A stretch of DNA of 8,372 nt from positions 1-8,372 of the forward strand of contig JBEKSR010000172.1 of the NCBI GenBank assembly GCA_049516835.1. The letters are read 5' to 3'. A program made the translations under genes and the position numbers. The notes under the pieces were generated by a model, which had not been told where the DNA came from, did no database searches, and worked only from the letters and a program-made list of their open reading frames with translations. Positions 1 to 6,192 of the stretch are shown piece by piece. Source of the stretch: Fen-178 sp049516835. GTDB lineage: Bacteria > Acidobacteriota > Terriglobia > Bryobacterales > Bryobacteraceae. Position 1 is the first letter of the stretch. Every line of letters starts with the position of its first letter.

Positions 1-23
1 CAGCGGGCCGGAAGGAGAACGCG

Positions 24-251
24 ATGAGCGATGAGTCCTTCATGCACGCGGCTGGGGAGTCGCACGACTGCGTAGTACCGGCGAAGGCCCCGAACCAAGA
101 TCCACAGGGATCGGCGGAGGGACCGGAGGGAAGGCGGTCGATCAAAGAGAACACCGTGGAGGCCAACCCGAGCCGGACGCAGAGTCGGGAGATCGGGTCA
201 CGGGGCCTCACAGGTGTGCGGGAAGCAGCGAAGAAAGATAAGGGGCTTCGT
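24..251 (+). pseudogene. ltrA-like: N-terminal remnant of group II intron reverse transcriptase/maturase
   Basis: About 76 residues match the leader that precedes RT domain 0 in bacterial group II intron proteins. Recognisable pieces are SAEGPEGRRS (about residues 30-39), the KEN segment (41-43), and SRGLTGVREAAKKDKGLR (about 59-76). In intact proteins the last segment continues into an FTALLHH-type sequence and then the RT palm with its YADD motif. Here it is followed by unrelated residues, and the frame runs on through the intron 3' end and into the opposite strand of topA until 488, so everything past residue 76 is not a real product. No RT, maturase or endonuclease domain survives. The ATG at 24 has GGAAGGAGAA (about 10-19) upstream, a good ribosome binding site left from the intact gene. 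Confidence 0.8.
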
Positions 252-297
252 GCACCCTTATCCTCTGGAGCGGTTTTGCACCAGTCATCCGCGATAA

Positions 298-331
298 GAA
301 CCGTGTGCGCTAATAAGCGCCCGCACGGGTC
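298..331 (+). ncRNA. Group II intron domain V hairpin
   Basis: The 34-nt hairpin has a lower stem GAACCGTG / CACGGGTC, a 2-nt CC bulge on the 3' side, and an upper stem GCGCT / AGCGC closed by AATA. This is the size and bulge layout of domain V, the catalytic core. The 5' strand normally starts GAGC (triad AGC, or CGC in class C), with the middle G in a wobble pair. Here it starts GAAC, so the triad reads AAC and faces a G, giving an A/G mismatch. This change argues that the ribozyme is impaired. Confidence 0.75.
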
Positions 332-332
332 C

Positions 333-371
333 GTGCGGGGGGTGCCGGGCAACCGGCATCCCTACCGCGAC
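333..371 (+). ncRNA. Group II intron domain VI and 3' splice end
   Basis: A long stem with a GCAA loop (GGTGCCGG / CCGGCATC) continues through GGG/CCC pairs. An unpaired A at 364 within CCCTACC is the expected lariat branch point. The sequence ends in GAC at 371, fitting the AY end rule for group II introns. The domain looks structurally intact. Confidence 0.75.
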
Positions 372-381
372 CCCAGGCCGC

Positions 382-397
382 GCCGGGCATGCCCGGC
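382..397. terminator. GC-rich palindrome after topA stop
   Basis: GCCGGGCATGCCCGGC is a perfect 16-nt palindrome beginning 3 nt past the topA stop codon on the minus strand. It could fold at the 3' end of the dprA-topA transcript. No T-run follows on the minus strand, so it is not a canonical intrinsic terminator; it may stabilise the 3' end or work with another factor. It also lies just 3' of the intron end on the other strand. Confidence 0.35.
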
Positions 398-399
398 CC

Positions 400-2832
400 C
401 TACGGGACCAGCGCGCCCGTCGGTTGCGGCGCGTGCCGCTTGTGCTTGCACTCGGGGTTGGGACACTGCCACATGGGGCCGGCCTTGAGCCACTTCTCCA
501 CCATGTAGGGGCTGCCGCAACGGGGGCACTTCTCCCCCACCGGCTTGGCCCACGCCACGAACTTGCAGTCCGGATACCGGTTGCAGCCGTAGAAAGTCTT
601 GCCCTTCCGCGAACGGCGCTCGGTGATCTCGCCCTCCGAACACTCCGGGCACTTCACCCCGATGGTTTTCTGCTTCACGTACTTGCAAGTGGGGTAGTTG
701 CTGCACGCCGTGAACTCGCCAAAGCGGCCGGTCTTCAGCGCCAGGTGGTTCCCGCACTGCGGGCATTTCTCGTCGAGCGGCTGGTCGGGCTTTCTCTGCT
801 GGCCGCCGATCGGCTTGGTGGTCTTGCAGTCGGGGTATCCCGTGCACGCGTAGAACGTGCCGAACCGGCCCTTCTTCAGCACCATCGGGCGGCCGCAGTT
901 TTCGCAGTACTCCTCGTCGGCCTGCTCCGACAAATCGGCCCCGTCGACATCCGGCAGGTCCACCGTGAGCTCGCGCGTGTAGGTGCACTCGGGGTAGCCG
1001 GTGCAGGCGATGAAGCTGCCGTGCTTGCCCCACTTGATCACCAGGGGCTTGCCGCACTTCTCGCACGTCAAGTCGGTGGGCTTCTCCATCCGCTTGATGT
1101 CGGTCATGTGCTCTTCGGCGTGCTTCAGGTCGCGGTCGAAGCGCTCGTAAAACTCCGCCATGGCGGCGCGCCAGTCGAGCTTGCCCTCTTCGATTTCGTC
1201 CAGCTCCTCTTCCATGCGCGCGGTGTAAGTCACGTCGAAGATGTCGTCGAAGCTCTCCAGCAGCAGGTCCGTCACCACCATGCCCAGCTCGCTGGGCACG
1301 AAGCGGCCGCCCTCCTTCCCCACGTACTCGCGCTCCTGGATGGTCGAGAGGATCGAAGCGTAGGTCGACGGCCGGCCCACGCCGTCGGCCTCCAGCCGTT
1401 TCACCAGCGTGGCTTCGTTGTACCGCGGCGGCGGCTCGGTGAAGTGCTGCTCGGGCTTGATGGCGCGGAAGCGCAGGCGCTCTCCCTCGGCTACCGCCGG
1501 CAGCCGGTGCCGCAGCTCCTCGTCTTCTTCATCGGCCTGGTCCTTGCCTTCCTGGTAGGCCTTCAGAAAACCCTCGAACTTGAGCACCGATCCCGTGGCG
1601 CGGAACAGGTAGTCCGCGCCGCTCTTTCCCTTGGCCGCAACGTCGATGGTGGTCTGGTCGTACAGCGCCGGCATCATCTGGCACGCCACGAAGCGGTTCC
1701 AGACCAGCCGGTAGAGCTTCATTGCGTCCTCCGCCAAATACTTCTCCACGACTTCCGGCGCGAACGTCATCGAAGTGGGGCGGATGGCCTCGTGCGCGTC
1801 CTGCGCGCCCTTCTTCGATTTGTAGATGTTGGGTGAATCCGGCAGGAACTCCTGGCCGTAGCGTTCCGCGATGTAGTGCCGCGCGTCGCTCACGGCGTCG
1901 TCGGAGACGCGCGTGGAATCCGTGCGCATGTACGTGATGAGGCCCACCGCGCCTTCCTTGCCGATCTCCACGCCTTCGTAAAGCCGCTGCGCCAGCCCCA
2001 TGGTGCGCTTCACGCTGAAGCGCAGCTTGCGCGAGGATTCCTGCTGCAAGGTGGAGGTGATGAACGGGGCCACCGGATTGCGCTTTTTCTCGCGCGTGCC
2101 CACGGACTGGACGAGGTAATCGGCGCCCTCGAGCTGCGCCACGATGCCGCCGGCGGCCTCTTTCGCCCCGATCTCCGCCGCCTCGTCGTTCTGCCGGATG
2201 AGGCGCGCGGTCAGCAGCGGCGGCTTCTTCCCCGCCAGGTCCACGTCGATGGTCCAGTATTCCTTCTTCAGGAATGCGCGGATTTCGCGCTCGCGCTCCA
2301 CCACCAGCCGCAGCGCCACCGTCTGCACACGGCCGGCCGAAAGGCCGCGCCGCACCTTGTCCCACAGCAGCGGCGAAATCTTGTAGCCCACCAGCCGGTC
2401 CAGCACGCGCCGCGCCTGCTGCGCATCCACCAGGTTGATATCCACCTGCCCCGGTTTTTCGAAGGCTTTCTGCACGGCCTTCTTGGTGATCTCGTTGAAC
2501 ATCACCCGGTAAAAGCGCGGGCCGCTCTTGCGATCTCCCAGCTCCTCCTGAAGGTGATAGCAGATGGCCTCTCCCTCGCGGTCCGGGTCGGCCGCCAGGT
2601 ACACCTCTTGCACCTTCCGGGCGGCCTGTTTCAAATCGCTGATGAGCTTCTTCTTCCCTTCGATGACTTCATACCGCGGCTCGAAACCGTGATCGACGTC
2701 CACCGCCAAGTCTCTCTTGGGAAGATCCTTGATGTGGCCGAGCGAAGCTTTGACTACATACTCCCTACCCAGGTACTTGTTGATGGTCTTCGCCTTCGCA
2801 GGCGACTCCACGATTACTAGAGCCTTTGGCAT
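400..2832 (-). CDS. topA: DNA topoisomerase I (type IA)
   Basis: This enzyme relaxes negatively supercoiled DNA by cutting one strand through a 5'-phosphotyrosine link and passing the other strand. The 810-aa protein opens with a Toprim domain: LVIVESPAKAKTI (residues 5-17, catalytic E9) and DPDREGE (82-88, the metal-binding acidic triad D82, D84, E86). LSAGRVQT (164-171) is the conserved segment of the type IA core. The catalytic tyrosine is Y301 in GLITYMRTDS. The C-terminus carries five zinc ribbons at about 590-617, 643-670, 690-716, 728-756 and 769-796, each with CxxC plus a second Cys pair, for binding single-stranded DNA. The ATG at 2832 starts directly before the Toprim strand; a GAGGT lies about 15 nt upstream, slightly distant. 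dprA is 27 nt upstream on the same strand, implying an operon. Length and motifs are complete. Confidence 0.98.
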   Translation of the reverse strand: MPKALVIVESPAKAKTINKYLGREYVVKASLGHIKDLPKRDLAVDVDHGFEPRYEVIEGKKKLISDLKQAARKVQEVYLAADPDREGEAICYHLQEELGDRKSGPRFYRVMFNEITKKAVQKAFEKPGQVDINLVDAQQARRVLDRLVGYKISPLLWDKVRRGLSAGRVQTVALRLVVEREREIRAFLKKEYWTIDVDLAGKKPPLLTARLIRQNDEAAEIGAKEAAGGIVAQLEGADYLVQSVGTREKKRNPVAPFITSTLQQESSRKLRFSVKRTMGLAQRLYEGVEIGKEGAVGLITYMRTDSTRVSDDAVSDARHYIAERYGQEFLPDSPNIYKSKKGAQDAHEAIRPTSMTFAPEVVEKYLAEDAMKLYRLVWNRFVACQMMPALYDQTTIDVAAKGKSGADYLFRATGSVLKFEGFLKAYQEGKDQADEEDEELRHRLPAVAEGERLRFRAIKPEQHFTEPPPRYNEATLVKRLEADGVGRPSTYASILSTIQEREYVGKEGGRFVPSELGMVVTDLLLESFDDIFDVTYTARMEEELDEIEEGKLDWRAAMAEFYERFDRDLKHAEEHMTDIKRMEKPTDLTCEKCGKPLVIKWGKHGSFIACTGYPECTYTRELTVDLPDVDGADLSEQADEEYCENCGRPMVLKKGRFGTFYACTGYPDCKTTKPIGGQQRKPDQPLDEKCPQCGNHLALKTGRFGEFTACSNYPTCKYVKQKTIGVKCPECSEGEITERRSRKGKTFYGCNRYPDCKFVAWAKPVGEKCPRCGSPYMVEKWLKAGPMWQCPNPECKHKRHAPQPTGALVP

Positions 2833-2859
2833 ATCTGATTGCGGATTACCTCGATGACG

Positions 2860-4035
2860 TTACCACACTTTAACAAAGTTCTTGCCCGGCAGTTGCTTCA
2901 CCAGGCCCAGCATTTCCAGCTCAAACAGCGCGGCGATCAGCTCCGAAGGCGACGTATCTCCCACCTTTTCAAGCAGATCGTCGAGGTGAACGGGAGCGTC
3001 TACCTGAAGGATTTCGAGAGCGCGCCGGGCAGCCTCGCCCAGCTCCGGGGGAGCGCCAGGCAATAAGGACGCCTGCGCCCCCTGGGGAGTGGCGCCGCCT
3101 TCCGCCAGAATCCGTTCCCGCCCTCTATCGATTAGATGCCGGCGGGATTCGGGGGGAAGCTCGGCGATTATGTCGTTCCAGTCCTGCACCAGCCTGGCGC
3201 CCTGCTTGATCAATAGGTTAGGCCCCCAGCTCAGCTTCGAAGTGATGTTGCCGGGGACGGCGAAAACCTCGCGGCCCTGGTCCATCGCCAGCTTGGCGGT
3301 GATGGCCGAGCCGCTATACTGCGCGCCTTCCACCACCAGCACCCCCACGCTGATGCCGCTGATGATGCGGTTGCGGATGGGGAAATTCTGCGGAAAGGCC
3401 ACCGTCCCCATGGGGAATTCGGAAACCATCAGGCCTTTCACCGCCAGCTCTGCCGCGAGCTTGCGGTTTTCCGAAGGATAAACCACATCCGCGCCGCAGC
3501 CCAGCACGGCGATGGTGTCGCCGCCCACCGCCAGCGCGCCTTTGTGCGCCGCCGAATCGATGCCGCGCGCCATGCCGCTGGCGATGGTCAGGCCCGCGTG
3601 TGCCAGATCGGCCGAGAGCCGCTCGGTGACGGCCAGCCCGTAGGGCGTGGGCCGGCGCGTCCCCACCACTCCCAGGGCGATGGACTGCAACAGCTCCACC
3701 CGCCCGCGCGCGTACAACAGAATGGGCGGATCGAAGATCTCGCGCAACGGCTGCGGATAGCGCGCGTCGCCCATGGTCACCACCACGGTTCCGGTCTCCG
3801 CCATCTTCTCCTGCTGGGCCACGGCGTCTTCGAACGTGCATCCGCTCGAGATCGACTGCGCCACCGCCCCGCTCACCCCCGCCGCCTCCAGTTCCGTGCG
3901 CGAGGCGCGGAAGATGGCCTGCGGAGTCCGAAAGCGGTCCAGCAGTTTTCCCGACGTTCTGGCGCCCAGACCCGGGATCAGTCTCAGCGCCAGCCAGTGA
4001 AGTTCCTCTTCGCGGCTGGGGACAAGTGAAGGCAT
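2860..4035 (-). CDS. dprA: DNA processing protein DprA (Smf)
   Basis: DprA binds incoming single-stranded DNA during natural transformation and loads RecA; it is also widespread in species not known to be competent. The 391-aa protein has an N-terminal helix-hairpin-helix/SAM-like region (about 10-60, with RLIPGLG at 18-24). A Rossmann-like DprA core follows (about 85-295): GVVGTRRPTPYG (122-133), SGMARGID (153-160), FPIRNRIISG (218-227) and GSAITAKLA (242-250). A C-terminal winged-helix domain spans about 334-391. The frame stays open upstream to 4332, but the ATG at 4035 is preferred because it matches the usual family start and the upstream part overlaps the divergent gene. There is no clear Shine-Dalgarno sequence before it. 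It lies directly upstream of topA, an arrangement seen in many bacteria. Confidence 0.96.
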   Translation of the reverse strand: MPSLVPSREEELHWLALRLIPGLGARTSGKLLDRFRTPQAIFRASRTELEAAGVSGAVAQSISSGCTFEDAVAQQEKMAETGTVVVTMGDARYPQPLREIFDPPILLYARGRVELLQSIALGVVGTRRPTPYGLAVTERLSADLAHAGLTIASGMARGIDSAAHKGALAVGGDTIAVLGCGADVVYPSENRKLAAELAVKGLMVSEFPMGTVAFPQNFPIRNRIISGISVGVLVVEGAQYSGSAITAKLAMDQGREVFAVPGNITSKLSWGPNLLIKQGARLVQDWNDIIAELPPESRRHLIDRGRERILAEGGATPQGAQASLLPGAPPELGEAARRALEILQVDAPVHLDDLLEKVGDTSPSELIAALFELEMLGLVKQLPGKNFVKVW

Positions 4036-4060
4036 GAGGTTGGGATGCTTGACGCTTTCG

Positions 4061-4089
4061 ACTCTAACAGCCGCGCGCGCCCGGCGCAA
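4061..4089 (-). promoter_or_regulatory. Candidate dprA-topA promoter
   Basis: Read on the minus strand, TTGCGC (4089-4084) and TAGAGT (4066-4061) are separated by 17 nt, resembling sigma-70 -35 and -10 boxes. Transcription would begin about 20 nt before the dprA ATG. The -35 match is weak (3 of 6); the -10 matches 4 of 6. Confidence 0.35.
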
Positions 4090-4116
4090 CCCGGTTACAC
4101 TGGGGGTGTCGCGCGC

Positions 4117-4383
4117 ATGAAGCAAGAACCATCGTTTTTTGAAGGAAAAGAACCGGTCCTGATCTACATTGCGAAGAGGCTGAGGGATGCCCTCCGCCTG
4201 GAATCCATTTTCACGGCCGCCGGCGTGGATTACGGCGTCGAGGCCGACGAGTATCGCGGCGGCGTGCTCTTTCGCTCCGTGCGCGCCGGCGCCTTTTTCT
4301 ATGTGCTTCCGAACGCGGTGGCCGCCGCGCACGAGGTCATGCTCCGCAACGGGTATAAGCCGGTTGTGGGTCCGGTGGAGTAG
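4117..4383 (+). CDS. Small conserved-type protein, possibly DUF2007-like
   Basis: The 88-aa protein has an alternating beta/alpha look: a strand PVLIYIA (13-19), a helix RLRDALRLESIFTAAG (21-36), strands around GVLFRSVRAGAFFYVLP (49-65), then the helix AVAAAHEVMLRNGY (67-80). This ordering resembles the small putative signal-transducing DUF2007 fold, in which a residue pair after the first strand begins a helix leading to a Leu-Glu-x-x-Gly turn. That assignment is a guess from pattern, not a firm match. The frame is open from an ATG at 4045, but the start at 4117 is preferred because the added residues are low-complexity and would cross the dprA promoter. It is divergent from dprA, with 81 nt between start codons. 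A -10-like TACACT (4096-4101) precedes it without a good -35. No signal peptide or membrane segment is seen. Confidence 0.7.
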   Translation: MKQEPSFFEGKEPVLIYIAKRLRDALRLESIFTAAGVDYGVEADEYRGGVLFRSVRAGAFFYVLPNAVAAAHEVMLRNGYKPVVGPVE

Positions 4384-4799
4384 CCCTCATAGGCGTCAAA
4401 ACCAGCGCCCGGCGGGACTTCGCTGCCGATTGCCGGGGATCGGTCAATTTTTCGCGACTTCACACGGGGAGTTCGGCGGTGGCCGGTTCACGGGGGCGCT
4501 TCTACGAGTAGGGACAAACCAGCCAAGTGGGCCAAGAGCCTATTCCTGGTACCTTCCGTGACCGGCCTTTCACAGGAGTGATCCTCCAACTCGCCAGATC
4601 CGGACTGTGGTCCCGTAGATTGACTACTTTCCAGAAAGCCCGTTTACCGACCGGAACCCCCGTCTGCCTTGGCGAGGTGCACATAAAGCCTTCGCACAAC
4701 AGGCACATAATGGAGATCTGACCCGGCACCACTCGCATTACCCACCGCGGGCCGGGCAGTCGGTGGCGTACTTCTCATTGGCCGCAGCCCGTGAAGTCG
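4384..4799. other. Intergenic stretch without a supported gene
   Basis: This 416-nt interval shows no convincing coding region, tRNA or strong hairpin. Two short overlapping frames exist (about 4527-4721 plus and 4502-4738 minus, 64 and 78 aa). Neither has recognisable motifs or a clear ribosome binding site, and both strands being open argues for chance in GC-rich DNA. It could be decayed coding sequence. Confidence 0.6.
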
Positions 4800-5180
4800 C
4801 TAGCCGGTATCTTTCTTTACGGGTACCACAGGTACGGAGCGGCGCGCGGTGGCTTTCTTCGCCGCCGTCGCCATCTTTAGCTTCTTGTCAAACGTCAGCT
4901 TCCCGGGCTTCACCGGAGACCCGCCCCCTATCCTCGCGTTGATATCCTCCGCGCCCATCTGTGCAGCGCGGTCCGCGGTCCATTCAGCGACCTGAAGCAC
5001 TGATTGCCGCTTAAGATCTTCTTGGGTAACCGGTTTCGCCCATCTGGCGGCGGCGGCCGTCTTGGCGACTGCCACGCGTTGCTCTGGCGTTAGCTTTTCC
5101 ATACGGGCCTTGCCGCTGGCTTTCCCGCCCTTGCGGCCGATCTCGGCCAAGTATTTCGATACCGCCGTCTTGCGAGCCAC
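4800..5180 (-). CDS. Lys/Gly/Ala-rich basic protein with KGGKASGKA motif
   Basis: The 126-aa protein begins with a GTG and a conserved-looking N-terminus: KYLAEIGRKGGKASGKARM (about residues 9-27), then EKLTPEQR (28-35) and AKTAAAARWAKP (39-50). This Gly-Lys pattern followed by a TPEQR helix and an AARW segment recurs in small uncharacterised bacterial proteins, some with KGG-type stress-protein repeats. The middle (about 55-90) is more acidic and unassigned. The C-terminal 35 residues are rich in Lys, Ala and Val, like a basic nucleic-acid-binding tail. A role in nucleic acid binding is inference from charge only. No Shine-Dalgarno sequence precedes the GTG, and the candidate promoter ends 7 nt before it, so the mRNA may be leaderless. 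It is divergent from the PilZ gene. Confidence 0.75.
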   Translation of the reverse strand: MARKTAVSKYLAEIGRKGGKASGKARMEKLTPEQRVAVAKTAAAARWAKPVTQEDLKRQSVLQVAEWTADRAAQMGAEDINARIGGGSPVKPGKLTFDKKLKMATAAKKATARRSVPVVPVKKDTG

Positions 5181-5187
5181 GGTATTG

Positions 5188-5216
5188 ATGCTAAAGCCGT
5201 TTCAGTTAAATTTCAA
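5188..5216 (-). promoter_or_regulatory. Candidate promoter of the Lys/Gly-rich gene
   Basis: On the minus strand TTGAAA (5216-5211) and TAGCAT (5193-5188) are spaced by 17 nt, matching 5 of 6 and 4 of 6 consensus bases. Transcription would start at or next to the GTG at 5180, consistent with a leaderless message. A dyad CAGTT-N7-AACTG (5203-5219) overlaps the -35 box. Confidence 0.4.
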
Positions 5217-5223
5217 CTGTTTA

Positions 5224-5253
5224 TTGACAATGCTGAAGCGGAATCAGCATAAT
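5224..5253 (+). promoter_or_regulatory. Strong candidate promoter toward the PilZ gene
   Basis: A perfect -35 TTGACA (5224-5229) and a CATAAT -10 (5248-5253, 5 of 6) are separated by 18 nt. This is the best sigma-70-like match noticed in the window. Predicted start is near 5260, giving a leader of about 70 nt. The spacer and -10 are covered by the first operator-like repeat. Confidence 0.55.
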
Positions 5254-5286
5254 TATCTCTGTGAATACTGAAGCGGAATCAGCATA
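5233..5286. repeat. Two direct copies of a 19-nt dyad repeat (operator-like)
   Basis: CTGAAGCGGAATCAGCATA occurs exactly at 5233-5251 and again at 5268-5286, 35 nt apart start to start. The first copy sits in a longer dyad TGCTGA-N7-TCAGCA (5231-5249); the second keeps only CTGA-N7-TCAG. The first lies over the spacer and -10 of the plus-strand promoter, the second just past the predicted transcription start. This is the placement expected for tandem repressor binding sites. The binding protein is unknown. Confidence 0.6.
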
Positions 5287-5328
5287 CCTTTCCTCTTCTG
5301 TGGCCGTCGTGCCCCCATATCCGATGTT

Positions 5329-5721
5329 ATGCAGTGTTGGAGCGAACGGCCAGTGAGGCTGCCGAAGGTTGCAAGCCCGGAGCGCCGTGCCAGCACCCGC
5401 TTTCCCCTAGCCATTGAGGTCCGCTACGCCCTCATGGGCTGCCGCGGGCAGCGAAAGACGGGCTCAGGGCAGACAATCGACCTGAGCAGCTCCGGGCTTA
5501 GCTTCACTGCCGACAGGCCGCTGCTGACCGGACAGAAGCTTAAGGTGGCCATCGACTGGGCCGTGTTGCTCGACGGCGGTGTCCAACTGCAACTGGTTAT
5601 GTCGGGCGTGGTCGTCCGAACCAGCGGAACCACGACGGCACTGAAAATTCAGCGGCACGAATTCAAAACGCGCGGTGACTCACTCACAATTCGTGTGGCT
5701 GGGCTTAGGAACGATCTGTGA
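5329..5721 (+). CDS. PilZ-domain protein (putative c-di-GMP receptor)
   Basis: The 130-aa protein is essentially one PilZ domain. The two c-di-GMP-binding motifs are visible: RRASTR (19-24, giving RxxxR at R20-R24) and DLSSSG (51-56, DxSxxG). Between and after them come the expected beta-barrel strands: FPLAIEVRYALMG, a polar loop, GLSFTADRPLLTGQKLKVAIDW, and QLQLVMSGVVVR (about 87-98). The closing ALKIQRHEFKTRG is typical of stand-alone PilZ proteins. Known PilZ proteins respond to c-di-GMP to control motility, exopolysaccharide or transcription; the target here is not evident. No membrane segment is present. The ATG at 5329 has no good Shine-Dalgarno sequence; a GTG at 5353 is a possible alternative that would keep the whole domain. 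Upstream lie the strong promoter and paired operator-like repeats. Confidence 0.85.
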   Translation: MQCWSERPVRLPKVASPERRASTRFPLAIEVRYALMGCRGQRKTGSGQTIDLSSSGLSFTADRPLLTGQKLKVAIDWAVLLDGGVQLQLVMSGVVVRTSGTTTALKIQRHEFKTRGDSLTIRVAGLRNDL

Positions 5722-5766
5722 AGCCGTCTAGAGATTGGCCAGATAAGAGTAATCGGTAGATATTTC

Positions 5767-5781
5767 CGGCGGGCCACTTTC
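5767..5781 (+). repeat. Left member of inverted CACTTTC motif pair
   Basis: CGGCGGGCCACTTTC here pairs in inverted orientation with TGACGGGTCACTTTC read on the minus strand from 6155 to 6141, with 12 of 15 positions identical. The pair brackets the small gene at 5860-6069. The motif recalls the repeated GGCCACTTT-type ends of IS21-family insertion sequences, from memory only. Confidence 0.3.
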
Positions 5782-5859
5782 GCCGCCGTCGGTGTCGGCG
5801 GTGCGTTACGCAACCTTGCCGAAAGGCCACAGAGGTTGAGCAGCGATAAAGGAATTGCA

Positions 5860-6069
5860 GTGCCTTGCTTAGAAAAAGCCAGACTTGTCGAAGAGTACCA
5901 TCGAGCCGCTCTCGAATATTTGCGCGTAGTCCGAGAGCTTCACAGCAAACCTACGACATCCACAGCCTCAGAGCATGAACTCTTGCGAGAGACGGCGAAT
6001 AACGCATCTATCAAATGCAAGGCAGCACATCTCGCGGTTGAAAAGCACGTGACCGAGCACGGCTGCTGA
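5860..6069 (+). CDS. Small helical protein ending in EHGC
   Basis: The 69-aa product is almost wholly helical and charged: CLEKARLVEEYHRAALEYLR at the N-terminus, then a polar linker, and a second helix through the HLAVEKHVTEHGC end. The spacing (Y/A repeats in the first helix, LxxxH with terminal EHGC) recalls small uncharacterised proteins seen repeatedly in Acidobacteria, a recollection that cannot be verified here. A coiled-coil hairpin is plausible; function is unknown. The frame is open from a TTG at 5836, but there AGAGG abuts the start codon with no spacer. The GTG at 5860 has AAGGA (5849-5853) at the ideal 6-nt distance, so it is preferred. It is 138 nt downstream of the PilZ gene on the same strand and convergent with the protease pseudogene. 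Confidence 0.65.
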   Translation: MPCLEKARLVEEYHRAALEYLRVVRELHSKPTTSTASEHELLRETANNASIKCKAAHLAVEKHVTEHGC

Positions 6070-6122
6070 TTTGAACTGACTGCTAATAGCCCACCGCGCG
6101 GGCGAAATGGCTGTGGCATTAG

Positions 6123-6155
6123 CGGAAAGTGGGCCTTACGGAAAGTGACCCGTCA
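6123..6155 (-). repeat. Right inverted CACTTTC motif, two tandem units
   Basis: On the plus strand CGGAAAGTG occurs at 6123-6131 and 6139-6147. Read on the minus strand from 6155 this is TGACGGGTCACTTTCCG followed by GGCCCACTTTCCG. Tandem motifs at an end starting with TG would fit an IS21-type terminus. No transposase gene lies between this and the left motif. Confidence 0.35.
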
Positions 6156-6192
6156 AACCGGACCGGCTCCGGCAAGCGAAGAGCCAACCGCA

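Larger units (their letters stand above)
1..371 (+). mobile_element. 3' part of a degenerate group II intron with most of its ORF deleted
   Basis: The 5' end of the intron lies before the window. Positions 24-251 encode the N-terminal leader of an intron-encoded reverse transcriptase. The reading frame then leaves the family consensus, and only about 46 nt later domain V begins (298-331), followed by domain VI (about 333-371). Nearly the whole RT/maturase ORF is therefore missing. At the junction, 237-262 forms an 8-bp perfect stem (GATAAGGG / CCCTTATC), which may be a collapsed domain IV. The predicted intron end is the GAC at 369-371, seven nt after the candidate branch-point A at 364, the usual spacing. 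The element points toward topA, and its 3' exon begins in the short gap after the topA stop codon. Intron identity is confident from the domain V/VI layout and the leader peptide; its activity is doubtful. Confidence 0.85.

Noticed and set aside
424..1836. Long plus-strand open frame (470 aa) opposite topA
   Set aside because: It is antisense to a complete topA, has Leu/Ala/Arg-rich composition typical of shadow frames in GC-rich genes, and has no recognisable domain.
1876..2820. Plus-strand open frame (314 aa) opposite the 5' half of topA
   Set aside because: It is a shadow of topA with no motifs; the real gene on the other strand is unambiguous.
4036..4332. Upstream extension of dprA to an ATG at 4332
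   Set aside because: The added residues match nothing in DprA and overlap the divergent gene and the candidate promoter; the ATG at 4035 gives the normal protein length.
4502..4738. Minus-strand 78-aa frame in the 4384-4799 gap
   Set aside because: No known motif or clear Shine-Dalgarno sequence, and the opposite strand is also open; it may be a decayed gene but cannot be supported.
5233..5286. LexA (SOS) boxes in the 19-nt repeats
   Set aside because: The CTG...CAG spacing is 9 nt, not the 10 nt of the E. coli-type box, and neither flanking gene is an SOS gene.
5783..5801. CCGCCG/CGGCGG hairpin after the PilZ gene as an intrinsic terminator
   Set aside because: No T-run follows on the plus strand, and such GC pairs are common in this DNA.
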